Source: Gulbenkiania mobilis (GTDB lineage: Bacteria; Pseudomonadota; Gammaproteobacteria; Burkholderiales; Chromobacteriaceae). From it: a stretch of 64,000 nucleotides of DNA. The notes below the pieces were generated by a model. It searched no databases. It saw only the letters and a list, made by a program, of their open reading frames with translations, and was not told the origin of the DNA. Shown piece after piece: positions 1-7,695 of this stretch. The stretch spans positions 372,001 to 436,000 of the forward strand of contig SMDA01000002.1 of assembly GCA_004346645.1 (NCBI GenBank), given 5' to 3'. The first letter of the stretch is position 1. Every line of letters begins with the position of its first letter. Made by a program: the position numbers and the translations under genes.

Positions 1-1478
1 TCGATGGTGTCAAAGTTGTAGGAGCGGAAGTCCGGATTGATCAGTGCCTGGGCCGCCGGCCCCTTGGGGTCGATGCGGTTGAACTGGCCGGCCGACATTT
101 CCAGCCATTCACGCACCGTGCGTCCGCTCACCTTCACCACCTTCAGCGTATTCGGGTAGATGTAGAGGTCGGCCAAGTGTTTGATGGCCAGCGGACCGGG
201 GGCGATGTCGGTGTAGTAACTCCAGCCTTGTCGCCCGCCCGCCTTGAACGGGGCCGCAGCCGACAGCAGCGGCAGGGTCTCGTACTCGGTACCGCGCACA
301 GCGTTGCGGGCATACCAGAGCTGGGCCTGCGACACGATCTGCACCGAAGGGTCATCGGCCACTTGGGCAAAGTAGCTGTAGACCGGCGCGGCGGTTTCCG
401 CCACCTGGGCCCGCACATAGGCGAGCGTGTCCTCATGGGTATGGCCCACCAGCGCCATCACCATCGGGTCGGTCGGAACGATGGCCTTCTTGGCCTTGCG
501 GTCGTAGATCGGGCGCAGGCTGGCCTGACGGTCGGTGACCGCCCACTTGCCGTTCACCCGGTCCAGCGTCAGATCCACCAGACCCAGGTGGTCGCCCCAA
601 CGCCCCGGCATCACCGCCGGTACCCGGTTGATGGTGCCCCGGCCGACATCCACCTTGGGATAATCGGCAAACGCGGCCGACGGGAACTCGGCATGCGCGT
701 GCCCGAACAACAGGGCGTCGATGCCAGGCACTTCGGCCAACCCTGCCACGGAGTTTTCGGCGAAGCGCGGCGTTTCACCTTTTTCGAAGCCCGAATGCGC
801 CACAGCCACCACCAGATCGGCGCCTTTGCGACGCATTTCCGGTACGTAACGCCGGGCGGTCTCCACAATATCCAACGTGCGCACCCGTCCCTCGAGATTG
901 GCCTTGTCCCACTGCATGATCTGCGGCGGCACAAAACCGATCACGCCGATGGTCAGCCGCTGCGGCTTACCGTCCTCATCCTTGAGGGTGCGCTTGAGCA
1001 GTACATACGGCGGGCGCAGTGGCTTGCCGGTGTTGGCTTGCACCACGTTGGCCGAAACCACGGGGAACGCAGCGCCCTTGAGCGAGCGCATCAGGAAAGG
1101 CAGACCGAAGTTGAACTCGTGATTGCCCAGATTGCCGGCGTCGTACGCCAGCGCATTCATCACCCGGTACGCCGGATGGGTCTCGCCGGCCTTCAGCGGC
1201 TTGATGCGCGCCACCAGATCACCCATCGGGCTGCCCTGCAGCAGGTCGCCGTTGTCGATCAGCACACTGTTGGGGGACTCGGCCCGGGCCGCCTTGATCA
1301 GACTGATGGTCTTGGCCAGGCCGAACTCGTCGGTGGTCTTGTCCTGGTAGTAGTCATAGTTCACCAGGTTCATATGGATGTCGGACGTTTCGAGCAACCG
1401 CAGCTTGACGGGCGCGGCAAGGACGTTGGCCGAAACGAGCGCCGCGACGAGCGTCAGCGGCAACAGCGGTGTCTGCAT
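1..1478 (-). CDS. cpdB: 2',3'-cyclic-nucleotide 2'-phosphodiesterase/3'-nucleotidase, C-terminus cut by window edge
   Basis: Periplasmic enzyme that opens 2',3'-cyclic nucleotides and then removes the 3'-phosphate, salvaging nucleosides from RNA breakdown. The 492 visible residues start with a signal peptide (hydrophobic 5-21, likely cleavage after VLA) and carry the metallophosphoesterase motifs SDIH (32-35), NGD (76-78), GNHE (118-121) and GHAH (near 238), followed by the start of the 5'-nucleotidase C-terminal domain. E. coli CpdB has about 647 residues, so roughly 150 are missing beyond the left edge. ATG at 1478 has GAGG about eight bases upstream. An UshA-type 5'-nucleotidase is the alternative. 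One exact 12-bp repeat (731) and two variants (near 1047 and 1425) lie inside. Confidence 0.88.
   Translation of the reverse strand, partial: MQTPLLPLTLVAALVSANVLAAPVKLRLLETSDIHMNLVNYDYYQDKTTDEFGLAKTISLIKAARAESPNSVLIDNGDLLQGSPMGDLVARIKPLKAGETHPAYRVMNALAYDAGNLGNHEFNFGLPFLMRSLKGAAFPVVSANVVQANTGKPLRPPYVLLKRTLKDEDGKPQRLTIGVIGFVPPQIMQWDKANLEGRVRTLDIVETARRYVPEMRRKGADLVVAVAHSGFEKGETPRFAENSVAGLAEVPGIDALLFGHAHAEFPSAAFADYPKVDVGRGTINRVPAVMPGRWGDHLGLVDLTLDRVNGKWAVTDRQASLRPIYDRKAKKAIVPTDPMVMALVGHTHEDTLAYVRAQVAETAAPVYSYFAQVADDPSVQIVSQAQLWYARNAVRGTEYETLPLLSAAAPFKAGGRQGWSYYTDIAPGPLAIKHLADLYIYPNTLKVVKVSGRTVREWLEMSAGQFNRIDPKGPAAQALINPDFRSYNFDTI
731..742 (-). repeat. DUS-like 12-mer GGTTGGCCGAAG (copy 1)
   Basis: Exact copy on the minus strand, inside cpdB. 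It is read in frame as part of a Gly-Leu-Ala-Glu run. Confidence 0.8.
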
Positions 1479-1615
1479 GGAAGTGGCCTCGTGAGGGAGG
1501 GGCAATGCTGGCCCCGGCGGAAGGCGAGTGTGCCTCAGCGGGGTCGGGCGCGGCAACGCATCGGGGCCGACCAAGGCGCCTGCCCGAACGGACAGGACGC
1601 CTCCGCACAACAGCA

Positions 1616-2233
1616 CTACCCCTTCAGTAGGCCTTCAGCGCGCAGGGCCGCCTGCACGTAGGGCAGGGCACCCACTCGCGCCATGTATGCCCCCAGCACC
1701 GGGAAGCCCTCGAGCGGCATCTTCAGGTAGTTGCACCAGTTCAGGCAGGTGAAGAGATAGCCGTCGGCCACAGTGAAACGTTCGCCCATCAGGTAGGGCG
1801 CCTCCGCCAGCTGCTTTTCCAGGTAAGCGAAGCGCCCTTCCAGCCGTTCGCGGGCTGCGGTTTTTTGTGCTTCAGGCGTGCCCGGGTAGAAAAGCGGAGA
1901 AAACCCCTTGTGGATTTCAGTGGCAATGAAGTTCAGCCACTCCTGCAGGCGGTAGCGTGCCAGCGTGCCGGCCGGTGGGGCCAGTTCGCGCTCAGGGGCC
2001 TGATCGGCAATGTACTGCACGATGGCCGGGCCTTCGGTCAGCACTTGGCCTTCGGCAATCTCCAGCGCCGGTACATAGTCCTTGGGGTTGATGTCGGTCA
2101 TCAGTGTCCCGTGCTCGGTGGTGTGCGGCTGGGCGCGCACATCCACCCGCACGGTGGTATAGGCCAGGCCAGCGGCTTCCAGCGCGATGTGCGGCGAGAG
2201 CGAGCAGGCGGCGGGGGAGTAGTAGAGCTTCAT
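1616..2233 (-). CDS. gstA: Glutathione S-transferase (GstA type)
   Basis: Cytosolic enzyme that conjugates glutathione to electrophiles. The 205 residues match the E. coli Gst length (201). The N-terminal thioredoxin-like domain has YYSPAACSLSPHIAL (4-18), with the catalytic Ser/Cys region of beta-class enzymes, then VPALE and the glutathione-binding LTEGPAIVQY (about 64-73). The C-terminal helical domain ends in AEGLLKG. AGGAG lies five bases before the ATG. It is monocistronic, following the divergently reading peroxidase region and preceding cpdB on the same strand with a 137-base gap. The substrate cannot be read from the sequence. Confidence 0.92.
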   Translation of the reverse strand: MKLYYSPAACSLSPHIALEAAGLAYTTVRVDVRAQPHTTEHGTLMTDINPKDYVPALEIAEGQVLTEGPAIVQYIADQAPERELAPPAGTLARYRLQEWLNFIATEIHKGFSPLFYPGTPEAQKTAARERLEGRFAYLEKQLAEAPYLMGERFTVADGYLFTCLNWCNYLKMPLEGFPVLGAYMARVGALPYVQAALRAEGLLKG

Positions 2234-2426
2234 GGCATCTCCTGAGGGAAAGGCAGACGGCCCTGGAGCCGCCTGTGGGCAAAAGCCCCCTCATTGTGCC
2301 AGCACAGAAGGGGTAGCGCTTTGGGGGTGGCGGGCAGACGGGGCCGCACAGACCACAAAACGCCCAGGCGGCCAGCCACACACCGCAGAGGAGGCATCGG
2401 CCAGACCAGCCTCTTGAGTGCGGCGT

Positions 2427-2705
2427 TCAGTCCGACGTGCGACGGGAGAACAGCCTGGGCCGGGTGTCCTTCGCGGCCACGCGGGTCTCCGCCAGCATCT
2501 CCAGATACAAGGCCTCCACTTGCTGCCGGGCCCACGGCGTGCGCCGCAGGAAGACCAGGCTCGACTTGATGCTGGGATCGTGGCTGAAGCAGCGGATGGC
2601 AATGCGCTGGGCCAGGCCCGGCCAGCCATAGCGGGCAACCAGCTCGGTCAGCAGCTTTTCCAGGGTGATGCCGTGCAGCGGATTGTTCTGTTGTTTGGCG
2701 GTCAT
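2427..2705 (-). CDS. VF530-family small DNA-binding protein
   Basis: A 92-residue protein of the VF530 family (DUF2132), named for a Vibrio fischeri protein whose structure suggested double-stranded DNA binding; the cellular role is not known. Family features are the N-terminal [10 protein letters not shown] stretch, [10 protein letters not shown], the [20 protein letters not shown] core (about 38-57) and a basic C-terminus. I chose the ATG at 2705, which has AAAGAG just upstream, over an in-frame ATG at 2741 that adds twelve unconserved residues. It shares no operon with its neighbours. The 190 bases between it and gstA hold no gene. Confidence 0.8.
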   Translation of the reverse strand: MTAKQQNNPLHGITLEKLLTELVARYGWPGLAQRIAIRCFSHDPSIKSSLVFLRRTPWARQQVEALYLEMLAETRVAAKDTRPRLFSRRTSD

Positions 2706-2902
2706 GACAGCTCTTTGAAGCGGATGGATGAAGCAGCGCACCTGCCCGCAGCAGGCTGGCGCATTTCCTTACCGTTGGTATGGGTTTTCATGGTCAAGCT
2801 TGATGGCGGTCAACATTCTGTCGTCATCGCCCCGATAGATTGGCCGTGGTTTAGACACAGTCTAATTCGGCGCCACGCGCCCGTCCTCTTTTGGAGTCTG
2901 CC

Positions 2903-3902
2903 ATGAAAGCTGCCTTTCTGATTGCCTCGGCCGTTGCCACCCTGTTTGCAGGCGCGGCTGCGCTTGCCGCCAGCCAGGAACCCATCCAGCCGATCGCCCC
3001 CGCCAAGGTCCGTAACCCGGCCATGGTGGAGCTGGGCAAGAAAGCTGTTCTTCGAGCCGCGCCTGTCGCGCTCCGGCTTCATCTCGTGCAACTCCTGTCA
3101 CAACCTGAGCATGGGCGGTTCTGACAACCTGAAGACCTCCATCGGTCACAACTGGCAGAAGGGGCCGATCAACTCGCCCACCGTGCTGAACGCGACGCTG
3201 AACATCGCCCAGTTCTGGGACGGCCGCGCCAAGGATCTCAAGGAACAGGCCGGCGGTCCGATCGCCAACCCGGGCGAGATGGCCTTCACCCACGAGCTGG
3301 CTGTAGACGTGCTCAAGTCGATCCCACAGTACACCAGCGAATTCCGCCAGGTTTTCCCCAACGGCAAGGTGGACATGGCCAACATCACGCAGGCCATCGC
3401 CGCCTTCGAAGAAACGCTGGTAACCCCCAATGCCCGCTTCGACAAGTGGCTCAAGGGCGACCGCAAGGCGCTGACTGCCCAGGAAGTGCGCGGTTACCAA
3501 ACCTTCAAGAACGCCGGCTGTGTGGCCTGCCACAACGGCCCCGCCGTGGGAGGCAACTCGTTCCAGAAGTTTGGCATCGTCGAAGCCTACAAGACCGCCA
3601 GCACCGCCCAGGGACGGATGGCCGTCACCGGCAAGGATGCAGACCGCTTCAACTTCAAGGTGCCGACGCTGCGCAACGTCGAACTGACCTATCCGTACTT
3701 CCATGATGGCGAAGCCGCCACGCTGCATCAGGCGGTCGATACCATGGCCCGCCTGCAGTTGGGCCGCACCTTCAGCGACGGAGAGCTGAACGATGTGGTC
3801 GCTTTCCTCAAGACGCTGACCGGCGAACAGCCAAACTTCAAGCTGCCGATCCTGCCGCCGTCCTCGGACAGCACGCCGCGTCCGCATCCCTTCAACGACT
3901 GA
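2903..3902 (+). pseudogene. Di-haem cytochrome c peroxidase, interrupted by a +1 frameshift
   Basis: Periplasmic enzyme that reduces H2O2 with electrons from c-type cytochromes (CcpA/MauG superfamily). Translation from ATG 2903 (TTGGAG upstream) gives a signal peptide (MKAAFLIASAVATLFAGAAA) and then AMVELGKK. At 3041-3043 one extra A (AAGAAAGCTG where AAGAAGCTG would keep frame) shifts the frame; the rest continues one frame over as LFFEPRLSRSGFISCNSCHN to the stop at 3902. Both haem sites are intact: CNSCH and CVACH. With the A removed, the product would be about 332 residues, normal for the family. Either a recent inactivating mutation or a sequencing error. Confidence 0.85.
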
Positions 3903-3910
3903 GCATGAGG

Positions 3911-3933
3911 CGGCCCCGGCCATGCCGGGGCCG
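3911..3933 (+). promoter_or_regulatory. GC hairpin between peroxidase and Fur-family gene
   Basis: Nine-base-pair perfect stem (CGGCCCCGG / CCGGGGCCG, loop 3920-3924) starting eight bases after the peroxidase stop and ending two bases before the regulator ATG. There is no U-run, so it is not a standard terminator. It could impede readthrough or mask the regulator's start site. Confidence 0.45.
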
Positions 3934-3935
3934 AT

Positions 3936-4376
3936 ATGGCTATGGCCCGATTTCCGACTGTGAGCGAACTGGAAGGCGTCCTCAAGGAAGCCGGCATCCC
4001 GGCCACCCTGCAGCGTCTGGCGGTAGCGCGGGTGCTGCTGACCGCACCGGTGCATCTTTCAGCCGACGAGGTGCTGACCCGGGTGCGCGCCTTTGCCCCC
4101 GACATCTCGCGCGCTACCGTCTACAACACGCTCAACCTGTTTTCCCGCTGTGGCCTGATCCGGGAAGTGGTGGTGGAGTCCGGACGCACGCTGTACGACT
4201 CCAGTACCCACCCGCACGCCCACTTCTACGACGTGGACACCGGCACGTTGAGCGATGCCCCCGACAGCCTGTTCGGCATGGTGGGACGCCCGCATTTGCC
4301 CCCTGGCCTGCAGCTGGAGCAGGTGGATGTCATCCTGCGGGTGCGCAGTGCCAAGGCCTCGCCCCCCGAAGGTTGA
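3936..4376 (+). CDS. Fur/PerR-family transcriptional regulator
   Basis: Metal- or peroxide-responsive repressor of the Fur superfamily, 146 residues. The winged-helix domain is visible: VLKEAGIPATLQRLAVARVL (about 15-34), then the recognition helix ISRATVYNTLNLF (about 62-74). The metal-sensing segment is TLYDSSTHPHAHFYDVDTG (about 90-108). The C-terminal CxxC pairs of the structural zinc site in classical Fur/PerR are absent, so it belongs to the Cys-poor Irr/PerR-like branch. It lies 33 bases behind the peroxidase gene on the same strand, which fits control of peroxide defence (inference). ATG at 3942 is an alternative start. Confidence 0.8.
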   Translation: MAMARFPTVSELEGVLKEAGIPATLQRLAVARVLLTAPVHLSADEVLTRVRAFAPDISRATVYNTLNLFSRCGLIREVVVESGRTLYDSSTHPHAHFYDVDTGTLSDAPDSLFGMVGRPHLPPGLQLEQVDVILRVRSAKASPPEG

Positions 4377-4390
4377 GCGTTCGGCCGGTT

Positions 4391-4729
4391 TCAGTCCCGC
4401 GTCAGCACCTGCATAAGTTCGATCTCGAATACCAGGTTGCTGTGCGGCTTGATGTACTCGCCCATCTGACGCTCGCCATAGGCCAGCGCAGCCGGTACCC
4501 ACAGACGGCGCCGGCCGCCCTCGCGCATGCCGGCCAGGCCCACAATCCAGCCCTGAATCACTCGGTTCTTGCTCAGCACGCACTCGAAGGGCTTGCCCCG
4601 CTTCCATGAAGAATCGAACTCGGTGCCATCTTCCAGCCAGCCGGTGTAGTGCGCGGTGATCAGCGCGCCGCGCTCGGCCGCTTTGCCGCTGCCTTCCACC
4701 AGATCCTCGATCCGTACTTCATCCTGCAT
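4391..4729 (-). CDS. FKBP-type peptidyl-prolyl cis-trans isomerase
   Basis: Folding catalyst that isomerises peptidyl-proline bonds; 112 residues, a single FKBP domain and no signal peptide, so cytosolic. The core motifs are ITAHYTGWLEDGTEFDSS (about 24-41), VIQGWIVGL and GMREGGRRRLWVPAALAYG (about 68-86), with the final strand NLVFEIELMQVL. It resembles the 109-residue Neisseria FKBP. A GGAAG ribosome site lies upstream of ATG 4729. It converges on the Fur-family gene with only 14 bases between stops. Confidence 0.92.
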   Translation of the reverse strand: MQDEVRIEDLVEGSGKAAERGALITAHYTGWLEDGTEFDSSWKRGKPFECVLSKNRVIQGWIVGLAGMREGGRRRLWVPAALAYGERQMGEYIKPHSNLVFEIELMQVLTRD

Positions 4730-5051
4730 GGTGTGCTTCCTTGCATAAGGGAAAGGTGTGCATTCTAGCCTGCCAGCGCCGGCGCGGCCTGCGGCCTTCC
4801 CTCGGCTTCAGCCTGCCTTGTTTTCTATTACCCCGCAGAGGCTGAAACGGGCGTTTCACGTGGAACCGGGTGGAGGGAACCCATGCTCGTGCCCAGTCGC
4901 TTTTAGCGCTGGCAAAAGCGGAAGATGCAAGGAAGAGGCATAGACGTAGCAAAGGTTGCCCAAGGGCAGGGCGATACCACCGTGCGGCAGAATGATCGAT
5001 GCCCAGCAAGGTCCTGACCGCCGCGGCAGACGCAAAAGCCAGGCGGCCTGC
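4730..5051. other. 322-base spacer with a parS-like site
   Basis: No convincing gene. It contains the start signals of the FKBP gene (left edge) and the parS-like palindrome at 4853. Nothing else is recognised. Confidence 0.6.
4853..4866. promoter_or_regulatory. parS-like ParB-binding site A (GTTTCACGTGGAAC)
   Basis: One mismatch to the parS core GTTTCACGTGAAAC (13 of 16 over the full TGTTTCACGTGAAACA). Intergenic, about 15 kb left of the putative oriC. It is the exact reverse complement of site D at 52362. Confidence 0.65.
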
Positions 5052-5516
5052 TCAGCCGCGGCCGATGCGGTCGCCAAAGTTGACGAGCACCACGCCTGCC
5101 ACCACCAACAGCGCGCCCAGCAGTCGCCACAGGCCGATGTCACGCACCGGCACGCCAAACCAGCCGTAGCGGTCGAACAGCAGCGAACTGAGGATCTGTC
5201 CGGCAATGATCAGCGACAGCATGACAGCCACGCCCAGACGGGGTGCAAGGAAGGTGCTGCCGAACACGAACAGCGCGCCAAGAAAACCGCCCGCGAACAT
5301 CCACCACTCCGCACGGGGCAGTTGGGCCAGGCTGGCCCACTTTTGCCCGGTGAGCATGCCCACGCCCACCAGTGCCAGACAGCCCACACTGAAGGACACC
5401 AACGCGGCCAGCACGGTGCTGCCACCGATCACCGCCTTGAGCTGGTTGTTGATGGCTGCCTGCAGCGGCACCACGGCGCCAATCACGAAGGCCAGGGGCA
5501 GAAAGAAAGCATTCAT
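5052..5516 (-). CDS. YdcZ/DMT-family membrane transporter
   Basis: Inner-membrane protein of 154 residues from the DUF606/YdcZ branch of the drug/metabolite transporter superfamily; the substrate is unknown. About five hydrophobic helices are visible, beginning LPLAFVIGAVVPLQAAINNQL, where the Asn-Asn-Gln after helix one is typical. Later come GGFLGALFVFGSTFLAPRLG and LLGALLVVAGVVLVNFGDR. ATG 5516 is chosen because conservation starts there; an in-frame ATG at 5627 would add 37 unconserved residues. Such half-length proteins usually dimerise. Confidence 0.8.
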   Translation of the reverse strand: MNAFFLPLAFVIGAVVPLQAAINNQLKAVIGGSTVLAALVSFSVGCLALVGVGMLTGQKWASLAQLPRAEWWMFAGGFLGALFVFGSTFLAPRLGVAVMLSLIIAGQILSSLLFDRYGWFGVPVRDIGLWRLLGALLVVAGVVLVNFGDRIGRG

Positions 5517-5804
5517 GGCAATTTCCGCAGAAGGTGGGGAGGGGGATGATCCCGCCAGCGCAGCAAGGACGCAAGGGGGCGCTACGGTAACGGTTGCGGC
5601 CACACAAGCAGGGCGCAAGCCTGCCATTTCAGCGGGAACACAAGCGATCTAGGCGGAGAACCATACACGATGCGTCCCGACGGCCGGCACCGGTGGTGAC
5701 AGAATCGGACCCGGGGCCCACGGCCAACCGGGCTTGACGGAAACAGCACTAAAAGAAGGGAGGAAGGAGCGGCAGCCTGGACCGCCACGAGCGGCAGGAA
5801 AGCA
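5517..5804. other. Spacer between YdcZ gene and chemoreceptor terminator
   Basis: No gene supported. It holds the upstream region of the YdcZ gene; nothing else is recognised before the hairpin at 5805. Confidence 0.5.
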
Positions 5805-5838
5805 AAGGTTGGCCGAAGCACCGGCTTCGGCCAACCTT
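5805..5838 (-). terminator. Perfect inverted pair of DUS-like repeats forming a hairpin
   Basis: AAGGTTGGCCGAAGC (5805-5819) faces its exact reverse complement (5824-5838) over a four-base loop, giving a 15-bp stem. It starts seven bases after the chemoreceptor stop on the minus strand and is followed on that strand by a pyrimidine-rich run. Neisseria uses inverted DUS pairs as terminators in the same way. It contains exact 12-mers at 5807-5818 (+) and 5825-5836 (-). Confidence 0.85.
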
Positions 5839-5844
5839 CCGCCG

Positions 5845-7239
5845 TCAGCCATCCACAATGTGGTTGAAATTGACGTCCGCTTCAAAGACGCCGAGCAGGT
5901 GGCCGGCAGGGTCAAAGAGCGGTGTGGATACGGTAAAGCAGTAGTCGCCGGTGTCCACCGAGCGGTACAGGTCCGAAACCACCAGCTGCTGCTCGCGCAC
6001 GGCATCCTGGAACCACCGACGATCGGCCCACTTGTTGCCGCGCCCTTCGGGCACCACGCGTGCGCCGGCCACATCCGAGGACACCTGCACGCCATGCGCA
6101 TCGGTGATGCACAACATTTCCAGTTCGGGGTGGCGCGCGCCCAGCGCACTGAGCAGCCTATCCAGCGTGTCGGCGTCGAGGTGGTCCAGCTTCCAATCGC
6201 GTACAGCTTCCTCGATCATCTGCCGCACCCGCTTGTGGCCTTCAAAACGGAAGATGCCCACTGCGGTGAGCAGCGTGTCGCTGCGGTCACGCACCTGTCC
6301 GGCACTTTCGGCCAACGCATGCGCGTCTTCCAGCTGGCGCTGGGTGCTGGCCACCACTTCGCCGATCTGGGCGGCAATAGCCTCCACCTTCTCGCTCTGC
6401 TCGCCGCTGGCCGCAGCGATGGTGTGGACGTGCTCAATCAGCGTGGTGATGTCGCGCGAGGCCGCCTGGATCGATTCCCCGGCGGTCTGCGATACGCTAA
6501 TACCCTTGTCCACCAGCTGGTTCATGCTTTCCATGGTGCTGCTGGAGGTGGCCACTTGCTGCTGAATGGTTTCCAGCAGGTGTTCGACATCTTGGGTGGC
6601 TTGCGTGGTCTGGTCCGCCAGCTTGCGCACCTCGTCGGCCACCACTGCAAAGCCCCGGCCCTGTTCGCCGGCGCGCGCCGCTTCGATCGCGGCATTCAGC
6701 GACAGCAGGCGGGTGCGGTCGGCGATGCTCTTGATCAGTTCCACCACCTTGCCGATCGAGGCCGAACTGTCCTCCAGCAGGGCCATCTGTTCGCTGAGCG
6801 CGCGGGTACTGTCGCCGATGGCCCGGATCTGCTGGCGGTTCTCCTCGTCGCTGGCATTGGCGCTGTGCACCGCGGCGGCCACCTGATTGGAGAAAGCCGA
6901 GGCTTCGGCAGCGCTACTGGCAATGGAGGCCACTGTCTGCGCCAGCGTATGGCTGGCCTGGCCGATGCCTTCCGCGTTCTGCCGCTGTGCCCGGGCATGG
7001 TCTTCCTGTACCTGGGCCAGCTCCGCCAAACGGGGTGCAACGCGCGACAGATGGATGGCGTTGCCGGCGATCTGCCCCATGGCGTCGTCAAAACGCTTGA
7101 AGAGACCATTAACGAGCCGGGCCATCCAGCCAAGGCTGCTGGAGGATTCGGGAAGCGCCACAGTGAGGTCCACGCCACGCTCGGTGGCATCGGACAGCGG
7201 TTGCAGCGCCTTGTTGAGACTGCGGGTAGACACGAACAT
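5845..7239 (-). CDS. Soluble methyl-accepting chemotaxis protein with C-terminal Cache-like sensor
   Basis: Chemoreceptor of 464 residues that would control CheA/CheW. No transmembrane helix is present. A long coiled coil leads to the conserved signalling tip [20 protein letters not shown] (about 180-199) and returns. The sensor lies at the C-terminus (about 345-464): [24 protein letters not shown], then [20 protein letters not shown], a PDC/Cache-type ligand fold normally found in the periplasm before the first helix. This inverted, cytosolic order is less common. Start ATG 7239 has GGAGAAGG upstream; ATG 7299 is less likely. Confidence 0.88.
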   Translation of the reverse strand: MFVSTRSLNKALQPLSDATERGVDLTVALPESSSSLGWMARLVNGLFKRFDDAMGQIAGNAIHLSRVAPRLAELAQVQEDHARAQRQNAEGIGQASHTLAQTVASIASSAAEASAFSNQVAAAVHSANASDEENRQQIRAIGDSTRALSEQMALLEDSSASIGKVVELIKSIADRTRLLSLNAAIEAARAGEQGRGFAVVADEVRKLADQTTQATQDVEHLLETIQQQVATSSSTMESMNQLVDKGISVSQTAGESIQAASRDITTLIEHVHTIAAASGEQSEKVEAIAAQIGEVVASTQRQLEDAHALAESAGQVRDRSDTLLTAVGIFRFEGHKRVRQMIEEAVRDWKLDHLDADTLDRLLSALGARHPELEMLCITDAHGVQVSSDVAGARVVPEGRGNKWADRRWFQDAVREQQLVVSDLYRSVDTGDYCFTVSTPLFDPAGHLLGVFEADVNFNHIVDG

Positions 7240-7695
7240 GACCTTCTCCCAAAAGCTGACGGCAGCGTGCCCTGTCCGCCGGGAAGGCGACTGATTCACG
7301 GCAACACGGCCGGTATTCAGTTCATAAGCATACTTTAATGTTATGAAGGTTTTTTGATGTAGCGCAGGTGGGGACCAACTGGGACAGGGGAGATTATGAA
7401 GTTTGCCTCCGCCGGGCAGGCCCGTCTATCCGGCCCGTCATGCCCCTGCCGTTCTTGGGGACGACTTGGGACGCGAAGGGCGGGCCATCTCGCCGCCCGG
7501 CCAGCGGGGAGGGGACGACCCGCCCGGCGACCCAGTGGCGTCAGAAAGCGCAAAGCGCCGTGCCTCCGCTCTAGAGCCCACAGCGCTCCCGCAGCACTGC
7601 GGCGCTGGGCCCGAACCGTAACCGCCCTTACACGGCACCTGCCGAACAGGCCTACTTGCAGGCAGAGCACGGGTTTCGGCCAAGCTCGCGAGGGT
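7240..7695. other. 456-base spacer without a recognised gene
   Basis: Holds the chemoreceptor upstream region with a 7-bp inverted repeat TTCATAA...TTATGAA (7321-7347). Two similar 17-base blocks follow, TGGGGAC-AACT-GGGAC-like, near 7369 and 7456. The remainder is GC-rich. Several open frames cross it but none shows family features or a ribosome site. A structured RNA is possible but not recognised. Confidence 0.4.

Noticed and set aside
177-1661. Long plus-strand open frame opposite cpdB (494 codons)
   Set aside because: Antisense shadow of a clear CpdB gene; composition is His/Arg/Gly-rich with no family motif. High GC makes long antisense frames common. The same holds for 16037-17884 (+) and 36854-38938 (-).
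7321-7347. Flagellar sigma-28 promoter for the chemoreceptor at 7239
   Set aside because: TAAAG is present on the minus strand but no GCCGATAA-like element follows at proper spacing; kept only as an inverted repeat.
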